Below the pieces are notes generated by a model that was not told the DNA's origin, made no database searches, and saw only the letters and a list, made by a program, of their open reading frames with translations. A stretch of 64,000 nucleotides of DNA from Enoplolaimus lenunculus (Eukaryota; Nematoda; Enoplea; Enoplida; Thoracostomopsidae): the NCBI GenBank assembly GCA_030248215.1, contig JASANG010001628.1, positions 81,646 through 145,645 of the forward strand, in the 5' to 3' direction. Below are positions 1 through 10,754 of this stretch, piece after piece (the stretch's first letter is position 1; each line of letters starts with the position of its first letter). The translations under genes were made by a program, and so were the position numbers.

Positions 1-1881
1 TTTGTATATTTTTGCGGAATGTATTTGGTTTTAAGCTGCTTAGCCTCCGAGAAGCCGCATTCTTTAGAAAAATATAGCTTTCTTGTTTTATATTAAGGCA
101 ACCTACGTACACTAACGTTGCTCTACTGCTCAGAGTGATCAGTTTTATCCCACAGGACAAAATATTTTATATTTGTTGGTAGACAGGATCGCAAAAATGT
201 TTCACATGAGGTTATACCCTTCCGAAATAAAATACTTAGATATCTCTGCTCAAACTGTGTAGCTATAACTTATCTGTAGAATGTTTACAGTTATATTACA
301 ATTGTTTTAATTCCGAACGAACGCCACTAGCGGATCAAGAATGGGTGCGGAGGTGGGGGCGTACGCCACCCCTGTCAGTAAAAATTCTGTGATAAAAAGA
401 CATGTTCTTTCTGCCTTACAATTTTCTCCTCAAAAATTGCACATATATTGCATACAGCAAAAATTGGGTTTGATAACTTTTGCCAGTTCGTCCCATAACA
501 AAAACTGCCGTAGTTTTGAAATGCGTCTGGCTTCTCGCTCGCATCGACCGCGAGTTTTTGACACTATTCTACCTTACCGTGATCCTTTTAATGGTTTCAC
601 ACCCTACACAGACCTTAAAATAACACCAAGTTGCTCAATGTTCACAAATTTTCTCGCTCGCTACACACGCTGGCCTACAATTTTACTTAAGATCATATAT
701 CTCACCACGCACCCGAAGGGAAATATTCAAGAGCGGTAATAAAAATAGTTTTCGAATGAGGTGTAGCGTGTGCTGTCTCTGCTGGTTGGAGAATACGAAT
801 ATTATATAAGGTTTTACCTAAAATGTCAGCTGTTCAGCTACTTTAACTGAAAATGTCACTAAAAATGTCGCGTCGCGCGCAAAGTGTAATTTAGTTTACA
901 CTTGGGTTCACCTTCTAGATATGCCATTTTGCAACTTTTGTGTGAAACTGTTTTTGGACGAGCGTCCTCGCAACTATCAAAGACGAGCGAGAGCTCACAC
1001 AACCTCAAATGAAACACTGATAAATTCTGGATCCATCTCTACGTTAGGGCCCTCACCCTAAAGTTTGGAGGGAGTCCCAGCCCTGTATTTTCTGGCACTG
1101 CTGTTTTCACAACTTAATAGCGAAAACGAAACTATTTCACTTTTCGGAAGCATCTTTAGAGATTACATTTGTATCTATTGATTATGTTGGTTTTAGCAAC
1201 AAAATATTTATTTTTTATTGTTCGTTTTTATACCTTTTATTGCAGTGCAATCAATAACTTGACTGCGTATAACGTTGAAATCGTCGTTGTGACAGATTAT
1301 ATAATATGTCGTATCGCAAATTGTTACGCGGGGGTATGTATTTTCTAGGAGTTTGAAAGTTTTCGGGCCCGACATTTAGTGCTGCGGTATTTAGCAAACA
1401 TTGTCAAATGTAAAGCAAATGAAATCACAGAACACGACAATTTAGACGACAGCACAATTTGCCCAACAACATGGTCGCCAACCAGAAGGTACGTCGACCA
1501 GATAATTTGTCGCTTTCCTTAGGCTTAGATGGATCGGTTCGACGAGAATTCCGGGCGACAAGTAGTCTGGTCGACGAGATGTCGGGTTACGAGTTGCCGG
1601 TCGCGGATTGTCGGGCGACAAATTGTTGTAGATTCTTCAGAAACGTGTGTAGAGTGTAACGATGATTCGGTGATAGTTAATTTTATACATGTTTTAAGGT
1701 GTATTAATTGTATTGATTGACTCAAATTCTGAAATGTTTGTAGTACTTTAGGAATATTAAGTTGTATTCAAAATACTACACACATTTGAGAATCGTCATT
1801 TTGTCTATTGATTTTGACGCACCAGATGCAATTTACACCAGGAATACACGATTGCATATTGCAAAATGTATTTCTGACTGT
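1..1881. other. Gene-free stretch, unclassified
   Basis: No supported gene. A 132-codon frame at 341-739 lacks recognisable domains and codon character. A GTCGNNN-rich patch lies at 1440-1660. Nothing else could be assigned. Confidence 0.5.
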
Positions 1882-2024
1882 GGCTCATGTAAAGACCAGG
1901 GGCGGATCGTTTTTTCTCCGTGACTGTAATAGAATAAGCGCAAGGTTTAGCTAATTTTTTTGGTTAGGTTTAGACTTAAAAATGTGCTTATACTGCTGTT
2001 ACGGCCCTGTTCTATATATTGACC
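1882..2024 (+). repeat. MITE of the GGCCMATG family, with 8-bp target duplication
   Basis: The element starts GGCTCATGTAAAG and ends ATATTGACC. It is flanked by a perfect 8-bp direct repeat CTGACTGT (1874-1881 and 2025-2032). The interior carries degenerate GGTTTAG/GCTTA strings. The 8-bp duplication fits a hAT-type mover. No coding sequence is present. Confidence 0.8.
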
Positions 2025-2243
2025 CTGACTGTATTTATTGCATCAGGTGAAGAGTGACGTTTCTTAGTTTGCAAGTGTAGTTGTTGTGGTGCACGCTGTT
2101 CATACGTTCGAAATATTTTGAATTCAGAATTCAACTAGTCATATATACGTTTTGAACGAATTATTTTTTAAATTAATACTTGTGTCGGCAATGTTTCAAT
2201 GGTGGAAATTATTACATACCTATTCTGCAGTAAAGTAGTTTAA

Positions 2244-2506
2244 CCCTTTCTCACATGAATATTTTCTATTTCCCCTGAGACATACTTTTATGCTAGGATT
2301 CGAACTCCAGTGACTGGAGTGGCAGGCATATACCATCGCCATTCAGCTATAGGAGCTTGACGCTCGAGCCCGAGGGGGCTCTCACGTCTTGTGGTGATTT
2401 AGTACTATGTATACGTGTTGCAATTGTTAAACACGGTGCGATATATATTATTTAACGTATATACACTGCGCTGAGTTGCCTATAGGCAACTCAATGTGAG
2501 AAGGGG
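2244..2506 (-). repeat. TTAA-flanked 263-bp element with tRNA-Gly-like module, copy 1
   Basis: It is bounded by TTAA at 2240-2243 and TTAT after 2506. The ends are inverted (CCCTTTCTCACAT and ATGTGAGAAGGGG) as in piggyBac-type elements. Next to one end sits the palindrome GAGTTGCC-TATA-GGCAACTC. Read on the minus strand, the middle resembles tRNA-Gly: an A box (TAGCTGAATGG), a GCC anticodon loop and the B box GAGTTCGAATCC. No transposase is present, so it is non-autonomous. Confidence 0.85.
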
Positions 2507-2539
2507 TTATAGATAGTAAACTGAAAATTTTTCGATTAA

Positions 2540-2802
2540 CCCTTTCTCACATGAATATTTTCTATTTCCCCTGAAACATACTTTTATGCTAGGATTCGAA
2601 CTCCAGTAACTGGAGTGGCAGGCGTATACCATCACCACTCAGCTATATTAGCTTGACGCTCGAGCCCATAGGGGCTCTCACGTCTTATGGTGATTTAGTA
2701 CTATGTATACGTGTTGCAATTGTTAAACACGGTGCGATATATATTATTTAACGTATATACACTGCGCTGAGTTGCCTATAGGCAACTCAATGTGAGAAGG
2801 GG
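2540..2802 (-). repeat. TTAA-flanked 263-bp element, copy 2
   Basis: A near-identical copy of the element at 2244-2506 in the same orientation, separated by only 33 bp. TTAA precedes it at 2536-2539 and TTAT follows. The anticodon loop is again GCC and the A and B boxes are intact. Confidence 0.85.
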
Positions 2803-4078
2803 TTATATATTGCTGGCATCAATTTGCAAGCAAACCAAATTGGGAACGTGTGAATAGCGGTTCGTTTTGTTTATGCGATGCTGTATGGTTTTGTCGCAAT
2901 GCAATGTAGCAATAACGCTGAATATTGATCCATAGAAATCGGGAAAGTTTAGTGACAAAGTTTCAACAATGCCCTATTCACACGTGCAAGTTTTTGAACC
3001 GATAATGTGTATTTGCTACTGGCAATGTGTAAGTTTTATTCGAAAACCGCAGTTTGCGAAAGTTGCAACTGCGAGTTGCAGCAGCACATTGTATCCGCCA
3101 AAAAATTTGCACGTGTGAATACGTACGGTTTTGTGCTTATTTTTTAAATATATACGTAGAATCAGGCTATAAAATTTCACTGATTAAATATCAGTTATAT
3201 TGCATTGTGTACTAACTAAAGCGATTTGCTTTGCAACGCTAGTGCTACACGATCGGAGTAAATGTTAAACTGTAAACCTAGAGAAAATAAATACCTTTTT
3301 AACGATTAGTAAATTGGTTACAAATTGTCTTTCGCTTAACCTAAGCCTAAGCGCTAGGCCTAATTTTAAGCTTAAATTGTTAACGTAATCCCAGCTCTAA
3401 GAACGATATTCTCAAATGTATATAGCACCTATCGCTAGTTAACAATTGGCTCCTTTTTTGACCGCACAAATGCCGACAGGCACCTATCCGATTTAACGCT
3501 GAATAGTTGCATTAGCTGGTTGCAGTGTTTTAAGGCTTGCGGTCAACTGGTGAACGGTTCTATACAAAATTGAGAATACCGGCAACTGTTCCTGCGCCAA
3601 TATAAACCTAAGCCTGATTTACTATATTTACTGCTATTGGTAGCACCGGTCACCTTGCTATATATAGGAGTTATATTTTTTAATCAGGAATTTGCAAATT
3701 TCGTGCAATGCGGGTCAAAGTTCTGTACCATAAAATATATCTTATTTGTATATGTAAATATGTAGATTATGATTTTCGTTTTACGGCTACCTCTACATCA
3801 GACGTAGCTTCAGTATTGTTGAAATGGAACGATTATATAACTAACTGTTCCTAAGGGTATTTTTTCTGAGATAAGTTCACTTTAGCCGTTTTATTTCTAC
3901 AAGTTGCTATTTTTTATGTAAGATTTTTTAGTTTATATTCGAGCTTAATTTAGAATTAAATTCTAGAGCGTATTTTACCAATCTGCAAAGTTAAATTGTA
4001 CAGGAACCTGACTAAACGGATGCGAAAACATATTTATGTTATTTGGCTTAGGCACATAGCGCCACTTGAAAATGTGGG

Positions 4079-4247
4079 CTCATGTAATGATCAAGAGCGG
4101 AATTCTGCATGGATGCAATAGAGTAACCTTTAAGTTTTAGAATATTTTTTGCATAGGTTTAGGCTCAAATATAAGCTGATTTTACGCTTAGACTTATGCT
4201 TAGAAATGAGCTTATACTAGTGTTACAGGACTGGTCTACGCATGGGC
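4079..4247 (+). repeat. MITE of the GGCCMATG family
   Basis: Ends GGGCTCATGTAATGATC and CTACGCATGGGCT. The interior repeats GCTTAGACTTATGCTTAG. It belongs to the same family as 1882-2024. No clear target duplication was seen. Confidence 0.65.
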
Positions 4248-4279
4248 TAAATTATAAAAGCACTAAACTTGGTGCCAAT

Positions 4280-4523
4280 TACACTGTAAATTCCAAGGTG
4301 ATTAAGCAATTCAGCTAGCGAGTTGGTTATTTCTGAATTATCAGTAAACATAAGCTTACTCTAAGTTGAGTTGATTCCCGCTTCAGTTGAGTTGACCATA
4401 TGTGAGTTAATTAATCCAGAATGAATTGAATCAACTTAAAATTCGGAGTTCTGATAGTCTAACTCAGACTGAGTGATTCAGCTCATTCTGAGTTAAAATC
4501 AACTCACTGAAATTTACAATGTA
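4280..4523 (+). repeat. TIR element (ACACTGTAAATT ends), GAGTTGA-rich
   Basis: The left ACACTGTAAATTCCA is matched in reverse by the right TGAAATTTACAATGTA. Many GAGTTGA/TCAACT strings lie inside. Termini and TA flanks hint at a Tc1/mariner-type or similar mover, without proof. Confidence 0.55.
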
Positions 4524-4984
4524 GTTGAATATTAAATAAGTAGGCTAAAAATCTCTAGTACATGATCGAACCGGAGTTCCGAAACGTGATTATAGTTTTA
4601 AAACTGAACATTGAATGTAAACTTATACAAATATTTGTGCTTATAGCGCTGATTTTAAAGAAATATAATTCCGTTTACCATACGTATTTATGATATATTA
4701 TGTGACAATTTCAAAATTTTATTTTAGTGTCCATCTCGCGAAAACCATATAGAAAGTAAAATTTTTAGGTTGAGTTGCGTCTTTGTTTTGCCCGAGAGCG
4801 TCTATTGGGACTGCAAGATATAAAATGTTTGCACATTATAGAAGATTTGACGGGTTTTCGTTAAGGGCTCGCCAGCCGTCGTTTGTACGGACATGTTCAG
4901 ATAAATTTGTATACTCAAGTTTTTCATGACCTATCGTGGTCATCCGTCGCCCAAATTTGAATTTTTGAAAAATTCTATTTTTAA

Positions 4985-5247
4985 CCCCTTCTCACATTGA
5001 GTTGCCTGTAGGCAACTCAGCGCAGTGTATATACGTTAAATAGTGTATATCGCACCGTGTTTAACAATTGCAACACGTATACATGGTGCTAAATCACCAC
5101 AAGACGTGAGAGCCCCCTCGGGCTCGAGCGTCAAGCTCCTATAGCTGAGTGGTGATGGTATACGCCTTCCACTCCAGTCACTGGAGTTCGAATCCTAGCA
5201 TAAAAGTAGGTCTCAGGGGAAATAGAAAATATTCATGTGAGAAAGGG
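4985..5247 (+). repeat. TTAA-flanked 263-bp element, copy 3
   Basis: Inverted copy with perfect TTAA on both sides (4981-4984 and 5248-5251). The tRNA-like module reads on the plus strand: A box TAGCTGAGTGG, anticodon loop CTTCCAC (TCC, glycine) and B box GAGTTCGAATCC. The A and B boxes start 44 nt apart, the spacing of a real tRNA gene. Confidence 0.88.
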
Positions 5248-5884
5248 TTAATATCCTATGCTCCAAACTTGGACCAAACAAATTCTGTTGTGAAACATCT
5301 TGAGCTATATTGAATGGAACAGGTTAAGTAATTATGTTCTTTGATGCGGTTAGATTAGCTTGTTGTCCAATTGTTGACCAAATACCTAGCTGATAGCAAA
5401 ATGCGGTATAAAAAATTTTGAACCTGTTACTTTTTGCTATAAAGGTAAACCGGGATTCAAACATTTGTTTTTGAGCGTCATATCATAAAAATCCGGCTAC
5501 GCACTTACGATTTCGAAGTTGCCCTTGTCAGCTCGACAGACTGCATCGAATGATATACAATTTTTTAAACCCAAAAATTAAATCCTAAACGTACCCGAAC
5601 GGTGGCGGTATACTTTTCTGCTCAGCGCAAGCCGCCGTGCGGCCCTGTGCGTTATTAACAAATTATTTTTTGATATGACGCGCGGTGCCGTGCGGCGAAT
5701 ACATATGGTGCAACCCTAAGCCTGAGTCTAACCGTACACCATGACCTACGACTGTGATCAGGGCTTGTTCTATGCTTGGTCTAAGATGAAAATAGCTTTT
5801 TAATGCTGTGTTAATATAGAAGCAAAGAGAAATTTTAAATTTAGAAAGCGATACCTATTGAGATTCATTTCTTCTGCATACTGC

Positions 5885-6749
5885 AGCGACCCAAATAAAG
5901 AGATGGGTAATAAGAGGGAGTCTCCATTTGGAGACTCAATTAATAGGTTTGGTATCCCTAATATGAGCTCGTAGGCGGATAGAGTTCTTGGACCCTAATT
6001 AGAGTCCATAAATGTCAATTATCTCTAATTGTAGAGCATAAATGACTCCGGGACAAATAAAGTAGAGTTAAAACTTGAAAGCATATTTAAGTTTTGGAAG
6101 TACATTCCTAAGTATAACCTTGCATTATCGCTCAGGCTATTGTTACAAGGCAAATAAACTTTAATTTAACGGATATATAAGTAAAGAAGGGTGGCGGAAG
6201 GCGGGTTAAAAATAAATAACAGTCCATAACCAAATAACAGAGAGTTCCCTCTGCCGCAGAGTGGGAATTGGGTAAGGATTTTTTACCCGACGCGCGCTTT
6301 ACCCACGCAACCAAGAATTTTTTACTCGCTTAAATACCCGCGCAATTAAGATCTACCCACGACCGACCTTTTACTCGCGCCTGAAGTCAAACCAGTATTT
6401 TAAAGATCGCTGGAGTTTCGCGCTCTTATGAAGTTTTGCGATATAGCTTCAATGAATTTTACAATTGAAATTTTACTATAAACAACGAAATGTCAAACTG
6501 AGGTAAATAAAGTGCGGACTGCACCTGACCAGAAATAAAACAGACAATAGCGTACGTTTTCCACCTTAAAGCTTAAAAGTTTGCCGCCGGTAAAAACTGT
6601 GACTGTTGTACACGCGTGATAGCAAACTTTACCCGCGGGTATACCCGCGCCTGAAATTCTTTACGCGACCCGCGTTTACCCGCGGGTAATGTGACACTCT
6701 GCTCTGCAGAGGAGCAATAAATATTAGGCCCCCTTTTATTTGAGTCACT
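5885..6749 (+). repeat. TAGCGACCC inverted-repeat element, split by a hAT-type MITE
   Basis: Ends AGCGACCCAAATAAAG and TATTTGAGTCACT are inverted. It shares long similarity with 14060-14454 (TGTCAATTATCTCTAATTGT, GGTTAAAAATAAATAACAGT). A second element (6257-6701) is inserted into it. Confidence 0.65.
6257..6701 (+). repeat. Nested hAT-type MITE (CAGAGTG ends)
   Basis: 445 bp starting CAGAGTG and ending CACTCTG, with ACCCGCG-rich subterminal sequence. The flanking octamers CTCTGCCG (6249-6256) and CTCTGCAG (6702-6709) are an 8-bp duplication with one change. The CAG start and 8-bp duplication are typical of hAT. Confidence 0.75.
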
Positions 6750-6775
6750 ACAGTATATATTCCAGCGAATTTTAT

Positions 6776-6895
6776 TACAATCACCGCTCAGCTGTAATTG
6801 CTAGACGCTACCTTCCGTGGGGGCTCTCAGGTTTTGTGAAGATTTTATTGCTACACCGACGTTGTTTGACGATGCATATTGTGTATATATTGTTG
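6776..6895 (-). repeat. Old fragment of the 263-bp TTAA element family
   Basis: About 120 bp align by eye with the central part of the 263-bp element, from the A-box region (ATCACCGCTCAGCTGTAA) through the GGGGGCTCTCA block. Divergence is high and both ends are lost. Confidence 0.5.
6844..6849 (-). terminator. Candidate poly(A) signal of the SLC22 gene
   Basis: AATAAA on the minus strand lies about 170 nt after the stop codon, inside an old repeat fragment (6776-6895). A second AATAAA occurs at 6735-6740. Only transcript data could show which is used. Confidence 0.35.
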
Positions 6896-7016
6896 CCAGT
6901 AGCAGAATTGTAATGCATTTTTGACATTAATATATTTTTTGCATATTGTTACCTCACTCCTCAGCCCTAGCACGCTCATTTTCACCTCCGGATCTACCGC
7001 TTTTTAGGTTCGATTT

Positions 7017-8810
7017 TTACTCACTCGATACATCACGAAGCTGAACCCCATTTATACCTCCGTTCAAGGCTTGGTTTGAAGTCGTAGCGACCTTTACCTT
7101 ACTCACACCGCCTATTGCGTGTGAACTAAGACTTAATTCAGTTCGTGACGTCCCAGCGTAATCATTTGATGTTAAATTAGCATTACTTCTTTCAGTTTCT
7201 TGTAGTGCATCACGTGTCGATCGCAACTCAAATCTTTCGGTGATTTCTGTTTGAACAACATCTTCTGTTGTAAGCTTAAATTTCGTTTCGACTTGCCAAA
7301 AATACGCCGCAACAAACGTTATTAGTGCCGCAGCTTCGGCTAAGCTATGATAAGTAATATCGAGGGTGGTGCCCCAGTCACCCTCGCCACGCGTTACAAT
7401 AATTAACATTACTAACATACCTGTATGATCGACAGCGTAAAATGTTCCCAGGGCAATATTTCGTAAAACCGTCGGGTAAAATTCAACCGTAATTAAAATT
7501 AAACTCATTTCAAATCCGGTCAGCGCCCAACAGGTTCCAATGATAATAAAAACAATTTCTAAATAATTAATCGGCTGTCCAATGTGTATGATGTGAACAA
7601 CAAGCGCAGCGCCATAACTTGCAACCATGACGCCAAGCGATAGAATAAATAAAGTTTTGCGGCCAAACCACGCAAATCGCCGGTCCATAATAATCAGGAC
7701 TAACGGAATCCAAAGTTGAAGGGCGCCGTACAAGACTATGGCAAGAAACGGATCAATGTCAACTTGGCCTATGCGAACGAAAAACGCCGATCGCAAAAAT
7801 GAGTACGCGATAGAAGCACAAATTTGAATTGCTGTGACTTTGCGAAGTGGTTTTGCTCGGAACAAATCGAACATAGTATGCTTTTTTGGGGTCGCAGGCC
7901 TCTTGATCGCCTCGAGCTCTTGAGGAAGGACTGTGACTCCGGTTTGATTCCAACGAGCACTCGCGATATCGGATAAAGCTCGGGCGGCTTCGGAGAGGCG
8001 ATTTTGGTCAAGTAACCAGCGTGGCGATTCCAGAAATACCAGGAACCCGAGTAGGACTGGAGAGCAAATTAGGTTAATAATAATCAAATACATTTGCCAG
8101 TGTTTGGTCAAATATGCGATGAGTCCAACGAACATGTATCCAACGCACCATTGAAATACAGCTGCAATTATCATACGATACTTATTGCTCGTGTATTCGA
8201 GGCAAAGTGTTTTAAGTGACACCTTAATGCACCCCCAGAAAAAAGCCGATACGCATCGAAATACGGCTAGAGCTATCCAGCTCCGTGAAGCTATCCCCAG
8301 GACACTACTCAGGCAAACTCCAAACTGAAACGCTATGAGACCTCGTCGCCGGCCGTGCCATTCGCCAAAATGACCCGCAAATATGGAAGCGAAAATTGTA
8401 ATTGCATCCGGAACAATTACTAGCAGATCTAGACCCCATTTTCGATCGCAGACCAGAGTCCATTGTTCAACGATTGAGTAAAAGTCACGCGACAGCGCGA
8501 CGTAGCGATCACATTCGTTTGAACAACCGGTAATGGAATGATTGGACACTTCACCGGTAAGGGGGTTGGTGATTTGACAACCCCATTTTGGTTCCATTGC
8601 ACCGAAACCCTCGAAAGCATAGTTGCCAGCCCACATTAGCGTTGAAAAAAAGATAATGATGCAAATGTAGAATTGGTAGCGGCCAAAAGGATTGACCGCA
8701 GCGAGGACCTCGTCAAACGATTGGTACAGCTTGCATTGTTCTAAGTGTTGCCGATCCGGTTTGGGACAATAGGGACAACTGGTTGAATAGCCGTCTTGGG
8801 GGTTGGTCAT
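7017..8810 (-). CDS. SLC22-family organic cation/anion/carnitine-type transporter, intronless
   Basis: A single open frame of 597 codons runs from ATG to TGA without an intron. The order of parts is that of the SLC22 branch of the major facilitator superfamily: a cytoplasmic N-terminus, a first membrane segment near residues 47-66, a large external loop (about 67-127) with cysteines and an N-glycosylation site at N90, and the family phrase QWTLVCDRKW at 116-125. The loop 2-3 motif with GRRRG is at 153-157, and the hallmark ESPRWLL is at 261-267 before the long central cytoplasmic loop. About six more membrane segments follow, then a Ser/Thr-rich cytoplasmic tail from about 510. Length is slightly above the usual 530-560 residues. 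Inference: it moves organic ions across the plasma membrane. The substrate cannot be read. Lack of introns is unusual beside its intron-rich neighbours. Confidence 0.95.
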   Translation of the reverse strand: MTNPQDGYSTSCPYCPKPDRQHLEQCKLYQSFDEVLAAVNPFGRYQFYICIIIFFSTLMWAGNYAFEGFGAMEPKWGCQITNPLTGEVSNHSITGCSNECDRYVALSRDFYSIVEQWTLVCDRKWGLDLLVIVPDAITIFASIFAGHFGEWHGRRRGLIAFQFGVCLSSVLGIASRSWIALAVFRCVSAFFWGCIKVSLKTLCLEYTSNKYRMIIAAVFQWCVGYMFVGLIAYLTKHWQMYLIIINLICSPVLLGFLVFLESPRWLLDQNRLSEAARALSDIASARWNQTGVTVLPQELEAIKRPATPKKHTMFDLFRAKPLRKVTAIQICASIAYSFLRSAFFVRIGQVDIDPFLAIVLYGALQLWIPLVLIIMDRRFAWFGRKTLFILSLGVMVASYGAALVVHIIHIGQPINYLEIVFIIIGTCWALTGFEMSLILITVEFYPTVLRNIALGTFYAVDHTGMLVMLIIVTRGEGDWGTTLDITYHSLAEAAALITFVAAYFWQVETKFKLTTEDVVQTEITERFELRSTRDALQETERSNANLTSNDYAGTSRTELSLSSHAIGGVSKVKVATTSNQALNGGINGVQLRDVSSE

Positions 8811-8879
8811 TTTTTATGGAACGTTTTATGTTTATAAAAATTTACTGATTCTAATTACATTGCTGAAATTTGAACATTT

Positions 8880-8975
8880 ATTCAGCAACATTTTGCACTG
8901 TTCTATAGAGTTTCGGGCAGATTTGGGACTGTACGGGCAGATGATTGCTGAGTAGCTGTCCAGGGGGATGTCCAT
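8880..8975 (-). pseudogene. Degenerate duplicate of the SLC22 gene's first ~32 codons
   Basis: Immediately upstream of the transporter the minus strand reads MDIPLDSYSAIICPYSPK, then SARNSIEQCKML. This is a diverged copy of the transporter's own N-terminus (MTNPQDGYSTSCPYCPK, PDRQHLEQCKLY). Similarity ends after that, where the sequence runs into the 5' flank of the intact gene. The flank itself is also repeated: TTCAAATTTCAGC lies about 70 bp before the real ATG, and near-copies occur at about 9050 and 9225. The structure looks like old tandem duplication of the promoter, 5' UTR and first codons. The 47-codon frame has no transporter body and is unlikely to work as a gene. Confidence 0.75.
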
Positions 8976-10754
8976 TTTTGAAAGATAGTTTTATTGGATT
9001 TGTTATTTTAATACGAAAATTTAATGGTGGTTTGTCGTTAGGTTGCTGAAACTTGAAGATCTTGCTTAGGGAAGCCATAAGATGTAATTCGACTTTTTTG
9101 TAGAATTTTGCGGAAATTTTATCTTAATAAAGTTAGCGGTTTATGGCTTCAGTATCCAGGACGCTGAAGCCAAAAAACTTCAGTGTCCTCGTTATAATAT
9201 TGTGGAAGTTGCATTACGTGGCTGAAATTTGAACAGTTTTATGCACCATCCACAACTAGGTGCGTTCGCTGTGTGGAAATGAAATTTTTCAAATTCAGGA
9301 ATACTTTTATTTCGCAAAGGAAAGACGGAAATTGATTTGCGATTTTCAGCGTATGTGGAAATAATTAATTTGAAGACTTAGACTGTTTCAGAAATTGAAA
9401 TTGAAAGGTCAAATTTGTAATTTCAAGTTGCGTTTAAACAAAACTGACCTCAAAGAAAAAAGGGATTTGCTTTTACTAAATTTCATGAATACTGCAATTT
9501 TAATTTATCGAATTAAAAGTGAAACGGGAACAGTTAAAGAGACCAAATGCTATAGAGAAATTGAGTTAAAATTGTAGTAATGTGCAACTCAATTTCCTTA
9601 TACCATCATAAAATCGAAAACTGTAGATAATGATCTATTTCCGGTTACGTAAAATCAAAATATTAGTAATGTAAATAAAATTGAACTTCAATAATTTACA
9701 TAGCAACGTCACGAAATGTCTTTGTTTTGTTGATTGCCACGGCTACAGTTTTTCACTAAGGTTCCATCTTACTTAATGCCAAAATTAGCAAATTCAACAT
9801 CATTTTAGTTTTAGGACCACAACTCCCTTCAGAAATTTCTCGTTACGTACTGTTTGTTTGTTATACCCTGGTTGTGCCCTCCGTCACCCCCTTCCAAAAA
9901 GTCTGGTTGCACCATTGTATGCTTGTTTCACTGCGGTTGACCCCTACTTCAATCGTACATCAATTTAGTACATTTTGTTTTTTAGAAATCTCAGTGCATA
10001 TCAATGGTGACAGTTCAATTAGTAAAAAGTGACAGATTGTTGGCCAGTTGACCATCGTTATTACAGGTACACGTTTTTGTTCAATACACTATATGTAAAT
10101 ACAAGATAGAAGAAGAAATCAAAAATAACCTCCGGCTTCTTGATCGCTTCTATCACGAAATTCTTTGTAAACGCTCAAAAACTTTTTGAACAATTACGCT
10201 ATTTCTGTGCAAAGTTTGACATTTACAACCGTAACAGTTTGTGAGTTTGAAAACCTATTACCAGCTGGTGATAGATGCTATACACACTTAAGAATACGAG
10301 CCCTTAACTCAACACCCGAGACACTAAATGTAACAAAGTATCATTGAGTGCCCACCTATGTGAGTAAGTATTCCTTCAATTTACAAGCCGTGTATTTTGT
10401 TATGACTTTTAGTAATCAGAACTTAGATTGCCGTTTTTTGGAGCTATTTCTGCATAAAGTTCCATTAACTATTGCCTATATTACAAAAAATGTCTTTATT
10501 TGACTATGTGAAATTGTCAAAGTCTCGTGACAGATCCTTGCAGTTCTCATCAATTACGTGATATTCAATGTTGTAGCTTTAGTATCTAAATGTTGAATAA
10601 TTTATATCTAACGTTTCAAACAAGGATTAGGTCACACTCGAATAGACGTATTTGCTTCTAACTGAATTTGTCGTCTGTCTGAATATAAAAGACATGCTTA
10701 CATTCAATTCAAAAGCAGATATAAAGTTACATTCGTATGAACTATACATGCTGC

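Noticed and set aside
341-739. 132-codon open frame at the left edge
   Set aside because: No domain, no splice context and no codon character. One long frame of this size is expected by chance in 64 kb on six frames.
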